A stretch of DNA of 64,000 nucleotides from Doris montereyensis (Eukaryota > Mollusca > Gastropoda > Nudibranchia > Dorididae): the NCBI GenBank assembly GCA_037039925.1, contig JAXRKP010001508.1:22501-86500 (forward strand), given 5' to 3'. Below are positions 46,583 through 58,227 of the stretch, in pieces. The translations under genes were made by a program, and so were the position numbers. The number at the start of each line of letters is the position of its first letter. Positions within the stretch are counted from its first letter, which is position 1. The notes below the pieces were generated by a model, which had not been told where the DNA came from, searched no databases, and saw nothing but the letters and a program-made list of their open reading frames with translations.

Positions 46583-47222
46583 TTTCTTTCTTTCTTTACC
46601 AGGTTCCATTCTACCGTCCATTGTATGGGCTTAGATGTGTGAATGATTTTTTTTTCAGGCTACCTTGCCCTGACATTTTCTGTTTCCTTCTGTGAAAGTT
46701 GTATTACTTCCCACTTTCTCTGAGGTCTGCCTTTGGTCTTTTACCTCAGGTTTTAACATTGTATACTGATTTAGTTATTCTCTTATCATGCATTCTGTTT
46801 ACATGCCTAACCCATCTGAGTTGATTTATTTTATTTTAGTTTTTATTAAAGCTGTTTTTGTTTGATCTCTTATTGGTATTTTTCTGATTTTGTGTCTATT
46901 AGTTTTTTTTTACCATTTTTCTTAGATATTTCATTTCAGCTGCTCGTACTATACTGTATTCCTTACTGTCTAAGGGTGGGTGGTTGACAGGGGCTGCTCT
47001 AATTTTGTCCTTTCACTCTTTCAATTTCGTTTCTTTTCATCTCGCTGTTTCCTCTGAATTTACCCTGAAATCACTGTATAATGGTGGATGAGGTGAATTT
47101 CAATTAAACCAACAAACTGTCTAAGGTCCAGGTTTCACTGCCATAGAGAAGATTAGAACAGTCCATACAGTGTGTTTTGTATACTTCCAGTTTGGTTTTG
47201 TTGACATTTCTTGTTTACAATT
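46583..47222 (-). mobile_element. LINE-B copy 4 (3' fragment, reverse strand)
   Basis: The reverse complement matches the LINE-B 3' end: CTCTATGGCAGTGAAACC and TGGACCTTAGACAGT near 47150-47120, the RWFGHV-like region near 46815, and GGTAGAATGGAAC followed by a (GAAA)n tail at about 46583-46605. It is broken by the SINE-1 insertion at 46976-47115 and has several stops and frameshifts. It lies in GLRX3 intron 6, antisense to the gene. Confidence 0.85.
46976..47115 (+). mobile_element. SINE-1 full copy with 11-bp target duplication
   Basis: A 140-bp element inserted into LINE-B copy 4. It is flanked by perfect duplications ACTGTCTAAGG at 46965-46975 and 47116-47126. It starts GTGGGTGGTTGACAGG and ends CAATTAAACCAACAA. 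This copy best defines the family's ends. Confidence 0.9.
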
Positions 47223-47268
47223 AAATGTCTTGTGTTATATTATTTCCGTGCTCTTCACTGAAATGCAG

Positions 47269-47409
47269 GTCTCAAATCCTATTCCAACTGGCCGACATAC
47301 CCACAACTCATGAGGGAGAGCTCCTTGGCGGCTTGGACATTGTTAAAGAAATGGTGGCATCGGGTGAACTCAAAGAGGCCTTACCATCGGCTGAAGATTT
47401 GAACACTCG
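47269..47409 (+). CDS. GLRX3: GLRX3 exon 7 (end of first glutaredoxin domain), frame broken
   Basis: Acceptor ATGCAG, donor GTAAGT. It encodes [14 protein letters not shown], then the frame must change to read [20 protein letters not shown] and [12 protein letters not shown]. The exon is 141 nt; the flanking phases need 142 (or 145). The missing base or bases lie at about 47308-47314, where the Tyr after PQL is expected. WPTYPQ and GGLDI are hallmarks of the glutathione-binding side of CGFS glutaredoxins. Confidence 0.9.
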
Positions 47410-48435
47410 GTAAGTAGCCGCATTTCAGCCCATCTCATGACATTTGCCTGGAGATTTGGACTTGGAGCATATCGTCGCTGCTGGCATAGAGATGCTAACC
47501 AGTATGCAAAATACGTATTGTGCACGCATGTTTGCGCTCAGTATGCAGATCTGCAAATTTGGATTGAATATGCCAAACGTGCAGTGTTACGTGCAGGGTT
47601 AATATTTCAGGCTTTTGATACCTTTGCATGTTAAATCTGTGCGGAGTCACCACCTAAAATTGAAATACTATACAGGAAATGTAATACCAGTATCGTTGTT
47701 GTTCTCTTTTCTTTATTCTTGGTCTAAATGTTTTCGTTCTTCTGTATGAATGTGAATGGGAGTTAGTTCTCATTGCATCCAATGTCTTCAATGAAATGAG
47801 AATTTTTGTTGTAGAATAAAAAAATTTACAGTTGAAAATAAGAAAAACACAAATTTCAAGGTTGGCATCTCTCTCTGTTGGTAGCTATCGATCGGTTCAT
47901 GGAGCATTTGACAACTTAAGAGTAAGACCTTTTAAACAAGTACCGGTTGAAGGAAATATTTACTGACACAGAGAAAGCAGTGAAGGTTTTCTGTTATTTT
48001 CATTGATTGAATTTGAATGATGTATTATGGAAACAAATGGGAAGGTTAATTTTAGTTGTTTGAGAGTGAATACAGGTTTTTTTCCAAAATGGCTCCTTCA
48101 TGGATGATAACAGGAAGCGATGATATGCATTTCTTAAAAATTTTGCTTTTTCTCAAATGTACGTCAGTACTTGATGCAAATGTCGATCAATGGAGAACGT
48201 TTCATGAGGCAAATTAATGACTGGCTCTCCTTTAGTTACATAGCTCAATAAGTGAGGGGACATTAATTCATATGTAACTGTGAAACATATGTTGAAATAT
48301 ATATTATTGTTATCAATGTTTTGTTTTTACTTTTTGTTGTTATTGTAATGATTTTGTTTACTGATATTGTTAAGCCTGTTGAAAGGACATATCATACTAT
48401 CATATTAATTTTAGCTTTTCTCATTCTGTGTACAG
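47410..48435. other. GLRX3 intron 7
   Basis: 1026-nt AT-rich intron. No repeat or RNA gene recognised. Confidence 0.7.
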
Positions 48436-48546
48436 ATTGAAAGCTTTGACCAACCAGTCTCCACTTGTATTGTTTATGAAAGGATCAGCCTCTGCACCAC
48501 GCTGTGGATTTAGTAAAACTATGATCGGCATACTAGACGAAGCAGG
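48436..48546 (+). CDS. GLRX3: GLRX3 exon 8 (second glutaredoxin domain)
   Basis: 111 nt, acceptor GTACAG, donor GTATAT. It encodes [20 protein letters not shown] and [17 protein letters not shown]. The second CGFS active site (about residues 259-262) is intact within this exon. The Arg codon is completed from exon 7 (CG plus A). Confidence 0.95.
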
Positions 48547-49249
48547 GTATATATGTGAATGGTCATTTAGATATTATCAACGTAAATGATCGGAAGAGAT
48601 ACGTATATGCTTTTCACATTGAAACCTTCATCCTAACTCATCCGGTACCTTGGTTGCAATGCGTTTGTTTAGAAAAAGACAAGAAAATTATTCAGCACTA
48701 ATACAATAAAAAGAAAAATAGAAGGAAGTCATGCATGAAAACAGGTCAAGGGAACGATTCCTCGCTGTTGTTTCATCATGAAACAGTTTTGACAAATCAA
48801 TGTCACAAACTTCCTAATGGCAGTCTTTAGTATTTTCAAAGGGGGCAATGAAAGATACATGTATAGTTTTATTGTTGAGAGGTGTTATTATGGGTTGTTG
48901 TTGTTCTATTGTAAGGGGAAGGGTAGAGGTTTGGATGTTTAGAAAAAGTTAATTATTTAATGAATATGAGGAAAATTAATCATGTTTTGTTTTTGAATTG
49001 CAAGAGATGTTTTGCCTTGTTTTGTTTTTAATTTATGTATTTTCTGACCATCTAACCTCAAAGTCAGCTTGACTTGCTATCAAACTGTGAAACTCAACAC
49101 AATGACTTCTGCAATATCAAAGTGTTTTGAGCAGACTTTATTTTTGGCAGTTTCTGAATTTTTCATGCACAAGAGCATTTCATGTAAAACCCATCATTTC
49201 AAGACAATTCAAAAAAATAATTTGTGTGCTTATTTTTCTTCCTTACTAG

Positions 49250-49382
49250 AATACCATACACGACGTTTGACATCCTGTCTGATGAAGAGGTCAGACAGGG
49301 ACTCAAGGCATATTCCAACTGGCCCACATATCCTCAGCTTTATAAGAATGGAGAGCTTTTGGGAGGTTTGGATATTATAAAG
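49250..49382 (+). CDS. GLRX3: GLRX3 exon 9 (second glutaredoxin domain)
   Basis: 133 nt, acceptor TTACTAG, donor GTGAGT. It encodes [39 protein letters not shown] and LDIIK. The WPTYPQLY and GGLDI segments that bind glutathione and the cluster are intact. This exon shows what the damaged part of exon 7 should look like ([11 protein letters not shown]). Confidence 0.96.
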
Positions 49383-49436
49383 GTGAGTAGCTTCATTAAG
49401 GACTAGTAAAAATCCCAATAGTCAATTGTTTTCAAG

Positions 49437-50045
49437 GATTTGTTGACCCTGTTTCAACTGCCCCGACTCCTTTTTACTCATTTTGGGATGACCCTTCTGA
49501 AAATAGGGACACAGAATATGTCTCATATTTTCAGGCCGATCTAAGGCAATATTCAGGACAACCTGTCAAAACATGTTCCTTTGGATATAGTACCCTTGAA
49601 AATAGTGTATGAGAACACGCAAAAAATGTTTTAAAATTCAAATTTCACAAAACTATAAATATCGAAAAAAACATCTGGTTATTTTTCGTTTTCATCCAAC
49701 CATCATTTATACCAAATTTCACGATGATACGTTGAGAAATGCAAAAAGAAGATAGCAAATATGAAAAACATTTTTTTTGAGAAAATCACATTTGAAACTT
49801 TTGTCTGTTGTTTGAATGTTTTTTTCTCACATAAACCTAGAAAAGAGTAGTATAATACTTTGAAATATCATAAAACCTTGAGAGGCTTGCAGCTACTTCT
49901 TGTTGATCCTGTTCCAACTGCCCTGGCATCCTTTTTACTCATGTTGGGATGGCACCTTTTGAAAACAGGTGTGAGGAATATGTCACATATTTTAAGGCAG
50001 TATTAATGACAACTAATCAAAAAAGGTTTCTTTGGATAGAACACT
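49437..50045 (+). repeat. Direct repeat pair in GLRX3 intron 9
   Basis: Segments 49437-49590 and 49893-50045 are diverged direct copies, sharing CCTTTTTACTCAT.TTGGGATG, AATATGTC.CATATTTT and TTTCTTTGGATA-like text. The middle stretch is AT-rich. Origin unknown. Confidence 0.75.
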
Positions 50046-50499
50046 TTGTGATGAGTAAACTGAGTATCAACTTGCAATACTTTAGACAACATTTCTGGCT
50101 TTTATAGTACAACAGATGTGTTGAAAGATAGGCCTGTATCATTTCTAAAAAGAATTCATATAAATTCAAAGGATCGATACTGAGCTACTTTGATGGTATC
50201 ATTGTGAAAGGAATGAACTGCTTTATCCGATAACGCATTAAACTAGATTTGTCTCCTTTTGGGCCAAAATAGAACAAAACACACTCTCCCCTAAACCGAG
50301 GCAACTTACAAATTTTAACGAGGAAGTGACAACATTTTAAGAAATTTCATGAGTGATTGACAAAGTGTATATAGTTTTTGTAGTGATTTCATTTTTTGCT
50401 GGTGATATTTTTCATTCTATAAATGTGTCCAATATCATGGCGATAGTAGATCTATATTGAGACTTAGTTTTCCATTATATGCTTCCATCCTATTTTCAG

Positions 50500-50544
50500 G
50501 AAATGAAAGAATCCGGAGAACTGGATAAAGAGCTCAAGGTGTAG
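50500..50544 (+). CDS. GLRX3: GLRX3 exon 10 (last exon) and stop
   Basis: Acceptor TTTCAG. It encodes EMKESGELDKELKV with TAG at 50542-50544, the usual short acidic-basic C-terminus after GGLDIVKE(L/M). The total coding length is close to that of human GLRX3 (about 332 against 335 aa). Confidence 0.94.
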   Translation, partial: EMKESGELDKELKV

Positions 50545-52185
50545 CTTCACTTGTCTTTGATTTTGCTTTTTTGTATTACTGTTTCTGTTATATTCTGTTA
50601 GTTAAGAATCTATGTATCAATCTTATTAAAACATGAACATTTCTAATGTGCATGAACTTCAAAAGTTTGACATAAAGGGGTAGAAAATGATCAGGAGAAG
50701 AGTACTGGGTACAACTGATTTAAAACTATTTGGCAAATCAACTGCTTCTTGTTGAGTGTCTCTTGTTTGATTGTGTTTTTGCTCTTGTTTTCAAAATAAG
50801 GTTAAAAAATGGATAGAAAAGTGGGGCAGACATAAGACAAAGGCAGGAATGGTTATTTAGGGGATATTTTCATTAAAGATGAATGGAGAAAAAAAAAATC
50901 ATTTGTAAAATGAAACTATTCTAAATCCATTTTAAAGTGATTTGAAGAAAAAAGATATATTTAGCAGTTTGTTTGACAACCATGCTCACTTTTATCGGAA
51001 TTAAAAAAATATTCAGTCGTTTGTTTAACAACTAGATATCACTGCTCACTTTTGAAGTGCATCAAGTTATGTCAAGAATTCATGGAAGTAGAAGATTTGG
51101 CTGTTCACTTTCTTTCGGACCTACTTACTACTTGCTGACTTAATTGTAGTTTTATATTTATCGGGTCCTTTTGTTTTCATCATGTTAAGTTTCTTCACTT
51201 TTTTAAAATGCACAAAGAAATGTGTGTACGTGAAGAGAAGAAATGAGATGCATGTATATAATATCATAAAACTGCTCAACTCATGTCAGGGTACAAAATA
51301 AAGAAAGTCAATACATGGGATTTGCCTGGAATTTGACAAATGCTGATATTACATACATCAATCAATTCGAATACCTGCTTCAGTGATTTTTGTAGGGGTT
51401 TTCTTGTGTGTTAATTAAAAAATAAATTGTGTTAACTTTTGTGTTGTTTATCATAACTTAATTATTGAAATACTATAAACATCAGATATTCAGATTTGCT
51501 ATTCAAAGACTTTTATGAAATAAAAATGCCAACTTTTGCAGAACAGCGTTTAATTTTGATTTGAAATTGACTTGAAATGCTTAACTAAGGCATGATGTGT
51601 TGAATTATTTTGAAGATTTTGTTGCAATGCAAGATTCATGTGGTGCTCTTTGCAAGTTGTCTTCACACAATCAGCTGATGATATGGATTGAGAAATAAAT
51701 TGACATACATCTACTTCAAACTCCAATGTTGTGTGATACATTTTTTTCTGTAGTCATCACTGGCTGTTCAGCTCTTATGAATATCTTAATCTTATTGCTA
51801 CTTTTAAAATTTTTTACATCTTCATGTTTTAGCACAAGTCAGTTATTGCACATTTTGGCACAATCGACTTCCAATTACTAGCTGATCCTGGAGTTTGAAG
51901 CGACAATCTCTGAAAGTTGAAGTATCTCCAATTTGTTATGTATTGTCGTACATAGATAAAAAGACCCAGTGTACACGAAGCCATGTTGTTGTAGAATTTA
52001 AGGTCCACTTCACTCGCCGTTACTGGGGGAATCCTGGTTAGTTTCTTTTCCTCCACTTAGTTATGTACTTAAAATCCATTGTCATGGGAAATCATCAGAA
52101 AATTAAAATGACCGCCTTAACTCCGGGTTTACCGCTAAATGGGAATGACGGTGAATAGACAAACTTTGAAGGAATTTATTGAGAG
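50545..52185 (+). other. GLRX3 3' UTR and downstream sequence
   Basis: AT-rich sequence with AATAAA at 51297-51302 and 51520-51525, either of which could be the poly(A) signal. No other gene is recognised before the SINE at 52190. Confidence 0.45.
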
Positions 52186-52189
52186 CTAT

Positions 52190-52520
52190 ACTGGTCGCCT
52201 ATTGAAAAGTAATAAAGTTCCTTCAAGGCCATCACAGCCAAGAGCCAGAGCTTATCCCAGTTTCTATAGCGGGAAGTAGAACATGCGATAATATTAATAA
52301 TCATAGTCACCTCCTGGACATGACACTAGTTTGACACAGGTTTTTACTTCCAAGCTATAGCTTGTACCCATTTGCACCTGGGTCCAGTGGGGAAAAGACG
52401 TGTTAAGTATCTTTCCCAAGGACCACAACATCGGATCTAGCTTTGTTAAGGATTTGAACCCAGAACATCAGTATCCTCATCAGTATCCTAAGTCTGGCAG
52501 CCTAACAATGCGGACAATGA
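52190..52520 (-). mobile_element. SINE-4 copy, reverse strand
   Basis: Reverse complement of the element at 45198-45495. CCATTTGCACCTGGGTCCAG, CCAAGGACCACAACATCGG and GGATTTGAACCCAGAACATC (the reverse of a better-kept B box) are in order, with AGTCTGGCAGCCTAACAATG at the tRNA-like end. Confidence 0.75.
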
Positions 52521-52638
52521 GGGAGACTGGAACTGGACCGGCTAGGGTCGTCTCAGAGTGTGCACCTGCCAGCACTGCTGTGTTTTTGTTGAAAACATTG
52601 CATGGGCATACTGCATTATGTGCAGTACAACACTATAC

Positions 52639-55600
52639 CCGGACAGTGGACAGGTGTCCTGTAAGGGGATTAGGTGGCCTAGCCCACCACAAGTCTCCTG
52701 CTGCCTTGCAGGTGGGTCTCGACTGACCTAAGGCGAAGGGAGTTAACCCTGACAGAAAGTAACCTGCTGCCTTGCAGACTGGTCTTGGTTGACTAAAGGC
52801 TAAGGAGTTAACCCTGATAAAATAACAACCTGCTGCCTTGCATGCTAGTCTTGGTAGACCAAAGGCTAAGGAGGTTACTAACCCTGACAGAAAATAATAA
52901 GGCCCAGTAGGGGGCCTCAAGATGGTAGCCCTACTATCTACCTAGGGTACAGTGGGCTAATCCCCTGCTTATCCAAAACCAAACTGATTCAAAGAAAAAT
53001 TGATATACCCAGGTTGAACTTTCGAAGACGACTGGAAAAGACTGATTTTGGAACACGAAATATTAGGGCAACAAATGGAAAACAGTTATAATTAGCTGAA
53101 GAAATGGAACAAATTCCAAGTAGACTTTTTGGCCATTACAGAAACAAAGAAAAAAGGACAAGGAATAGAAAAGGTAGGACCAAATCAATAAAATCATACT
53201 TTAATCTTCTCAGGAGTAGATGTCAAAGATAGAGTAGGAGTAGGCCTTCTAATGCATAAAGGCAAGAAAAACTACTAGAAAGTTGGAAATTTATAAGCCC
53301 ACAGCTATTAGAGGTAAATATTAAACCAAAAGGAAGAGAAATGAAATTATTAATAGCTTATGGACCAAGCGAAGATGCCACAAAAAGAAGAAAAAGATCA
53401 ACTTACAAATAACTACAGAGAATCTCAAACCCAAACAGGAACTAACGGTTTTAGGAGATTTAAACGTTAGAGTAGGCAACAATGTATCAACATCAGGAGA
53501 AGTAATAGGTAATGAAGGAGAGACAACAACTTCTTCAAATGGGAGAAACGAACAGATTTTTGCCTAAAGAATAACATGAAAATAGCCAACACATTTTTTC
53601 TCATAAAGATATCCACAAATATACAAGCGTAAATGAAGACAGATGTGAAAAGTCAATCATAGACTACAAAATAGTTTGCAGCTCCTTTTGTACAGTACAA
53701 TGGATACAAGAGTAAACAAGGACCTAAAATATTTACTGATCATCACCTAGTGATTGCCAAAATAGAGATTACTGACTGAAAACAACAAACAGAAAAGGAA
53801 AGAGAAGAAACCTACTAGTACTTAACTCAAAATAGAAGAACTCAATAAACCAATAGTAAAACAGATATACCAATCCAGAATAAAAAGATTTATCAGTGAA
53901 AGGCAGATGGATTTCTGAATGATAGCACAATAGAAGAAAAGTGGCAAATGTATAAAGAAACATTCCTCAGTTTGTAACTAAAGAGGTCTGTGGTAGGAAA
54001 CAAATTAAAGGAGATGGGAAAAGAACAGCATGGTGGAATGAGAATGTCAAGACTAAAATCAAAGAAAAGAAGGATGCCTGGAAGAAATAGTTGCAAACAA
54101 AGAGGCCAGAGGATAGGATAGATTACGTGAGTAAAAGAACCATCGCCAAAGAGGAAGTGAGGAAAGCAAAACAAGAACAGTGGGAAGAGTTTGGACAAAA
54201 ACTTCAAGAAAGCTATCAAGAAATCAAAAGCTGTTCTGGGGAGCAATGAAAAGCATGAGAAAGACCAACTCATGCCCAATACGACAAATTAAAAAAGCCA
54301 AAGGAGAAATAATGAAAGAAGACAGCAAATCATGGAAACATGGAGAAAATATTTTCAACAATTACATAATCCTCCAGAACATATGAAACACTCAAACAAG
54401 GAGTAAAGATCAATTAGTAAGAGTAACAAGTAATCCAGATGAGACAGCTGAAGATGTAGATATCTCAATGGAAGAACTCCAAACAGCTATAAGAAAAGTG
54501 AAATTAGGAAAGGCCCCAGGAGCAGATCAAGTTTATCCAGAAATTATTAAAAACCAAGGACAGAGGCAGACAAACTACTACATGCAACATGTTAACAAGC
54601 ATGGAAAGTCCAAACAGGTGCCAGACGACTGGAAAAAGGGAACAGTAGTACCAATACATTAGAAAAGGATCAACTATGGAATGCTCAAACTATAGTGGGA
54701 TTTCACTACTTAAGTGTATCAGGAAATGTGTATGTCAGGATTCTGGAAATGAGACTAAGCAAAAGGGTAGAAGATCAGATTGAAGAATACCAAAGTGGAT
54801 TTAGACCAGGAAGAAGTGTACAAGATCACATATTTACAATTAGACAAATAATAGAAAAATTCCTTGAGAAAAACATTGACTTGCACCTGTGTTTTACACT
54901 AGAAAAGGTACTTGACACTGTGGGATGAACTATGCCATTCCTTAAAAGAACACAATGTAGAGCAAAATTTAATAGAAGGCATTAAAGTTTTTACAATAAA
55001 CCAATATGTGCAGTGAGTAGCTGGAAATATATCTGAAGAATTTGATGTAGATATAGGAGTAAGACAGGGTTGTATCCTAAGTTCTCTTTTGTTTATCACA
55101 TTTTATGGATTCAGTTGCAAAGGCATCATCAAAAATGAAGAAAATGAATGTAGGTATGTGGAAGCTCAAACCAGTAAATGTATCAATGCTTTCATTTGCT
55201 GATAATTTAGTTCTGTTTGGAAAATCAGAAAAGGACCTTCTGTCGAATATCAACATGATGAATATTGAATTAAATAAAAGAGGAATGAGAAGTAAATGCA
55301 AAGAAAAACCAAACAATGCTAGTAACTAGGAAGCTAAATCACAAAATCTTAAATAGGCAGGAAGAATTTAGAACAAGTTCAAAGCTACAATTACCTAGGA
55401 GCAATGATTAACTCAGAGAGAAAACTAGAGAAGAAATTAGCAGAGAATCAAAAGGCAAGTGCAATACATAACCATCTGGGAAAGGCATTTGTAGGTAAAC
55501 AAGAATTGTCAACAAAAACCAAAATGGCAGTATACAACACAGTTTATTGTCCTACTCTCCTCTATGGCAGTGAAACCTGGACCTTAACGGTAGTGAATAC

Positions 55601-56281
55601 AGTAGAGTACAGGCAGCTGAATTGAAATATCTAAGAAGAGTAGTAGGGAAAACTAAAAAAGACAAAATCATAAACACAATACTAAGATATCAAACCAAAG
55701 CAGATGGTATAAAAACTAAGATGGAAATATATCAATTGAGATGGTTTGCGCATGTAAACAAATGAATGACAATAGAATAGCTAAATCAGTATACATTGCT
55801 AAAGCCCAAGGTAAAAGACCAAAAGGCAGACCTCGCAGAGAGTGGGAAGAAGATATAAATGAGGCATTGAAGCATAGAAATAACTTTTAGAAGGAAACAG
55901 AAAATGCCAGGACAGGGCATCCTGGAGAAAGATGATCTCAGGCATCTGAATCCATACACGAAAGGTAGAATGGGAACTGATAAAGAAACAAAGAAAGGAG
56001 CAAGATGAAAAAAATACAAAGGAATAGACAGAAAATAATAATTATAATGATAACAATTTTTGGTCTTTACCCTTATAGATCTCTGTAAATGACCAAAGCA
56101 GATCTCGGAGAAAGTGGGAAAAGATATAAAAAAGAGGCATTAAAGCAAAGAAATTTAACTTTCACGGAAGGAAACAGAAAATGTCAGGACAGGGCAGCCT
56201 GGAGAAAGATCATTTCGGGCATCTAAACACATACACGGAAGGTAGAATGGGAACTGATAAAGAAAGAGAAGAAAAGAAAAG
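52639..56281 (+). mobile_element. LINE-B copy 3, with doubled 3' end
   Basis: Three 5' monomers (52690-52900), a decayed endonuclease (LGDLNVRVGNN near 53452), an RT with GKAPGADQVYPEI near 54508, YQSGFRPGRSVQDHIFTIRQ near 54788 and SFADNLVLF at about 55192-55218, then the C-terminal GRPRREWEEDI near 55825. A first 3' end (GGTAGAATGGGAACTGATAA) is at about 55965-55984. A second copy of the last 190 bp follows at 56088-56281. The whole is flanked by ACAACACTATA (52627-52637) and ACAACGCTATA (56282-56292), 10 of 11 matching. Many frameshifts. Confidence 0.9.
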
Positions 56282-56292
56282 ACAACGCTATA

Positions 56293-57015
56293 CAAACAAT
56301 ATTTTCCATGATTCTAGTATTAGGCTCATAGATGAGCATGGGTCCCTACGGTTATAGCAAGACTCTGTCACAACAGGATGTTCCCTCAGTCTATTGTAAC
56401 CGGCTCCTGTACATAACATAGGTTTGTAGGTGAATGAATTGAATTTCATAGCTGTTATCTGTTTCATTGAGTGTTTTAACGTTAAACACAATGAAAATAC
56501 CCCAAAACACCTACACTACACACAAAATAAAGATAAAAAACATTTCAGGAAACAATAACGAAAATAACAAAAAGACTTAGGGTAACAGACTGAACCGATA
56601 TACTTTTTTTTAATAAACGAAAAAGAAAAAAGTAAAGTGAAAGATTTTATCGATCACAACCATGACATGGTATGAGTATGACTAGGAGTAGGAGGAAATG
56701 ATATGAAAATGTCTCATACAGCGAACATTTCAAACAACATAACTATGAGGAGGAGTCAGAAACGAAACTACTTTCATTATCTGCTCTTTAATCACATCAA
56801 TGCAATTCATCAAATTATTCATGATGGTGAGTACAAGAAAGACATCTGGTGTATTACAGATTTTGAGAAATTGTTTAAGACATACATTAAATAACAGTTA
56901 AGTCTCACAGGGAAGTAATCCTTTCTAATTCACATCATTAGCTCTTATGCTTAAATATAAAATGATAATAATAATAATAAGATAAACATTAATAAAAAAT
57001 ATTAATAATAATAAT
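56293..57015. other. Unassigned intergenic sequence
   Basis: No recognisable gene. A 63-codon frame at 56703-56894 has no family resemblance and I do not call it. Confidence 0.4.
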
Positions 57016-57016
57016 G

Positions 57017-57038
57017 TTATATTTGTAATACTAATAAT

Positions 57039-57091
<53 letters not shown>

Positions 57092-57108
57092 TAATAATAA
57101 TAATAATA
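57017..57108. repeat. (AAT)n microsatellite
   Basis: About 70-90 bp of AAT trinucleotide repeat with few interruptions; shorter AAT runs precede it at 56965-57015. Confidence 0.9.
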
Positions 57109-57109
57109 T

Positions 57110-58225
57110 AAACTACCCAAAGTTTTAGCTAAACATCAACGAGTGTGTAAAAGTCATTAGATCCATGTCATATTATAAATATAATTTTGTTAACTTTACA
57201 CAGTTCATAATGATTGAGATTAAGATCACATTTCAAATGTCTTTGGAATGTTTGTTACATGTACTAGGGTAATACTGTTTCAATGAGAGTGTGCCTTTGG
57301 GAAGCATAATTTTCTTATATTCAAACGTTGTGTGCCGTTAGTTCATCTAGAATAATATTTAACCTTCAATGGCTTGATTGAGATCATTGAATACAAGCGC
57401 TCTTAAGAGCATTGTATCTTTCTTTTCTTTTTCTTGATTATTTTCTGGTAAGACACAAACACTTCAGAGAATCGTATCATGGGGTATACAGTTGAATTTA
57501 CGATATATAATCATATGTCACAAACACCATACACTCTGTTTGCATAATATTGATTGCAAGTACACGAATACTTCTTTTAGTTATGGAGCAACTTGTGTAT
57601 CTTATATAAAATTCAGAATATAATGGCTTTTTATTGATAGCTGGGTGAGTCTTTCAAATGGAAAAACAATGTGAGGAGGGCAGGTTTTTCATTTCTCTCG
57701 TTATCATTTTAGACAATTTTCACATTACTGTATTTGTCTTAACTAGTAATCGATGACAGCCCCTCAAATTTAGGGGGGGTTTCACAAATCTACTTGTGGC
57801 ATCTTTTGAAATGTATGCAGAAATTGTTTTGGCCGACTTGATACCAAACTCTCTCCACTAAAAAGAAACAATCTGTGGGTGAACCTCAGGTCATGTCTAC
57901 TTCTGCTAAATAGAAAGAGCCTTCTGTCATTCCGACTATAATGTAATGAATTATCAAACAACCGATAATCAATTTTCTTTAGAAGGATTGATAGGAGGAG
58001 AAAACTTTCATTTGTTTTAAAGAAACAGGGCAAAAAGGGTCAGTTGATGTACAAAGCTGTAGGTATGAAAACTACACAAAGTAATGAACACATTTTGTAT
58101 TGCTGACAAGAAATAAAACTTTGAATGGCAATGTACAATGGTCATGAGACAGTACCAGGGACTGAACATAATATGCAAGGGTTATGCTTTGTTGATGAAT
58201 ATCTGGAGGCCAATTTATAGTTGTG
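57110..58225. other. Unassigned intergenic sequence
   Basis: AT-rich, no gene, RNA or matched repeat seen. Confidence 0.4.
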
Positions 58226-58227
58226 AC

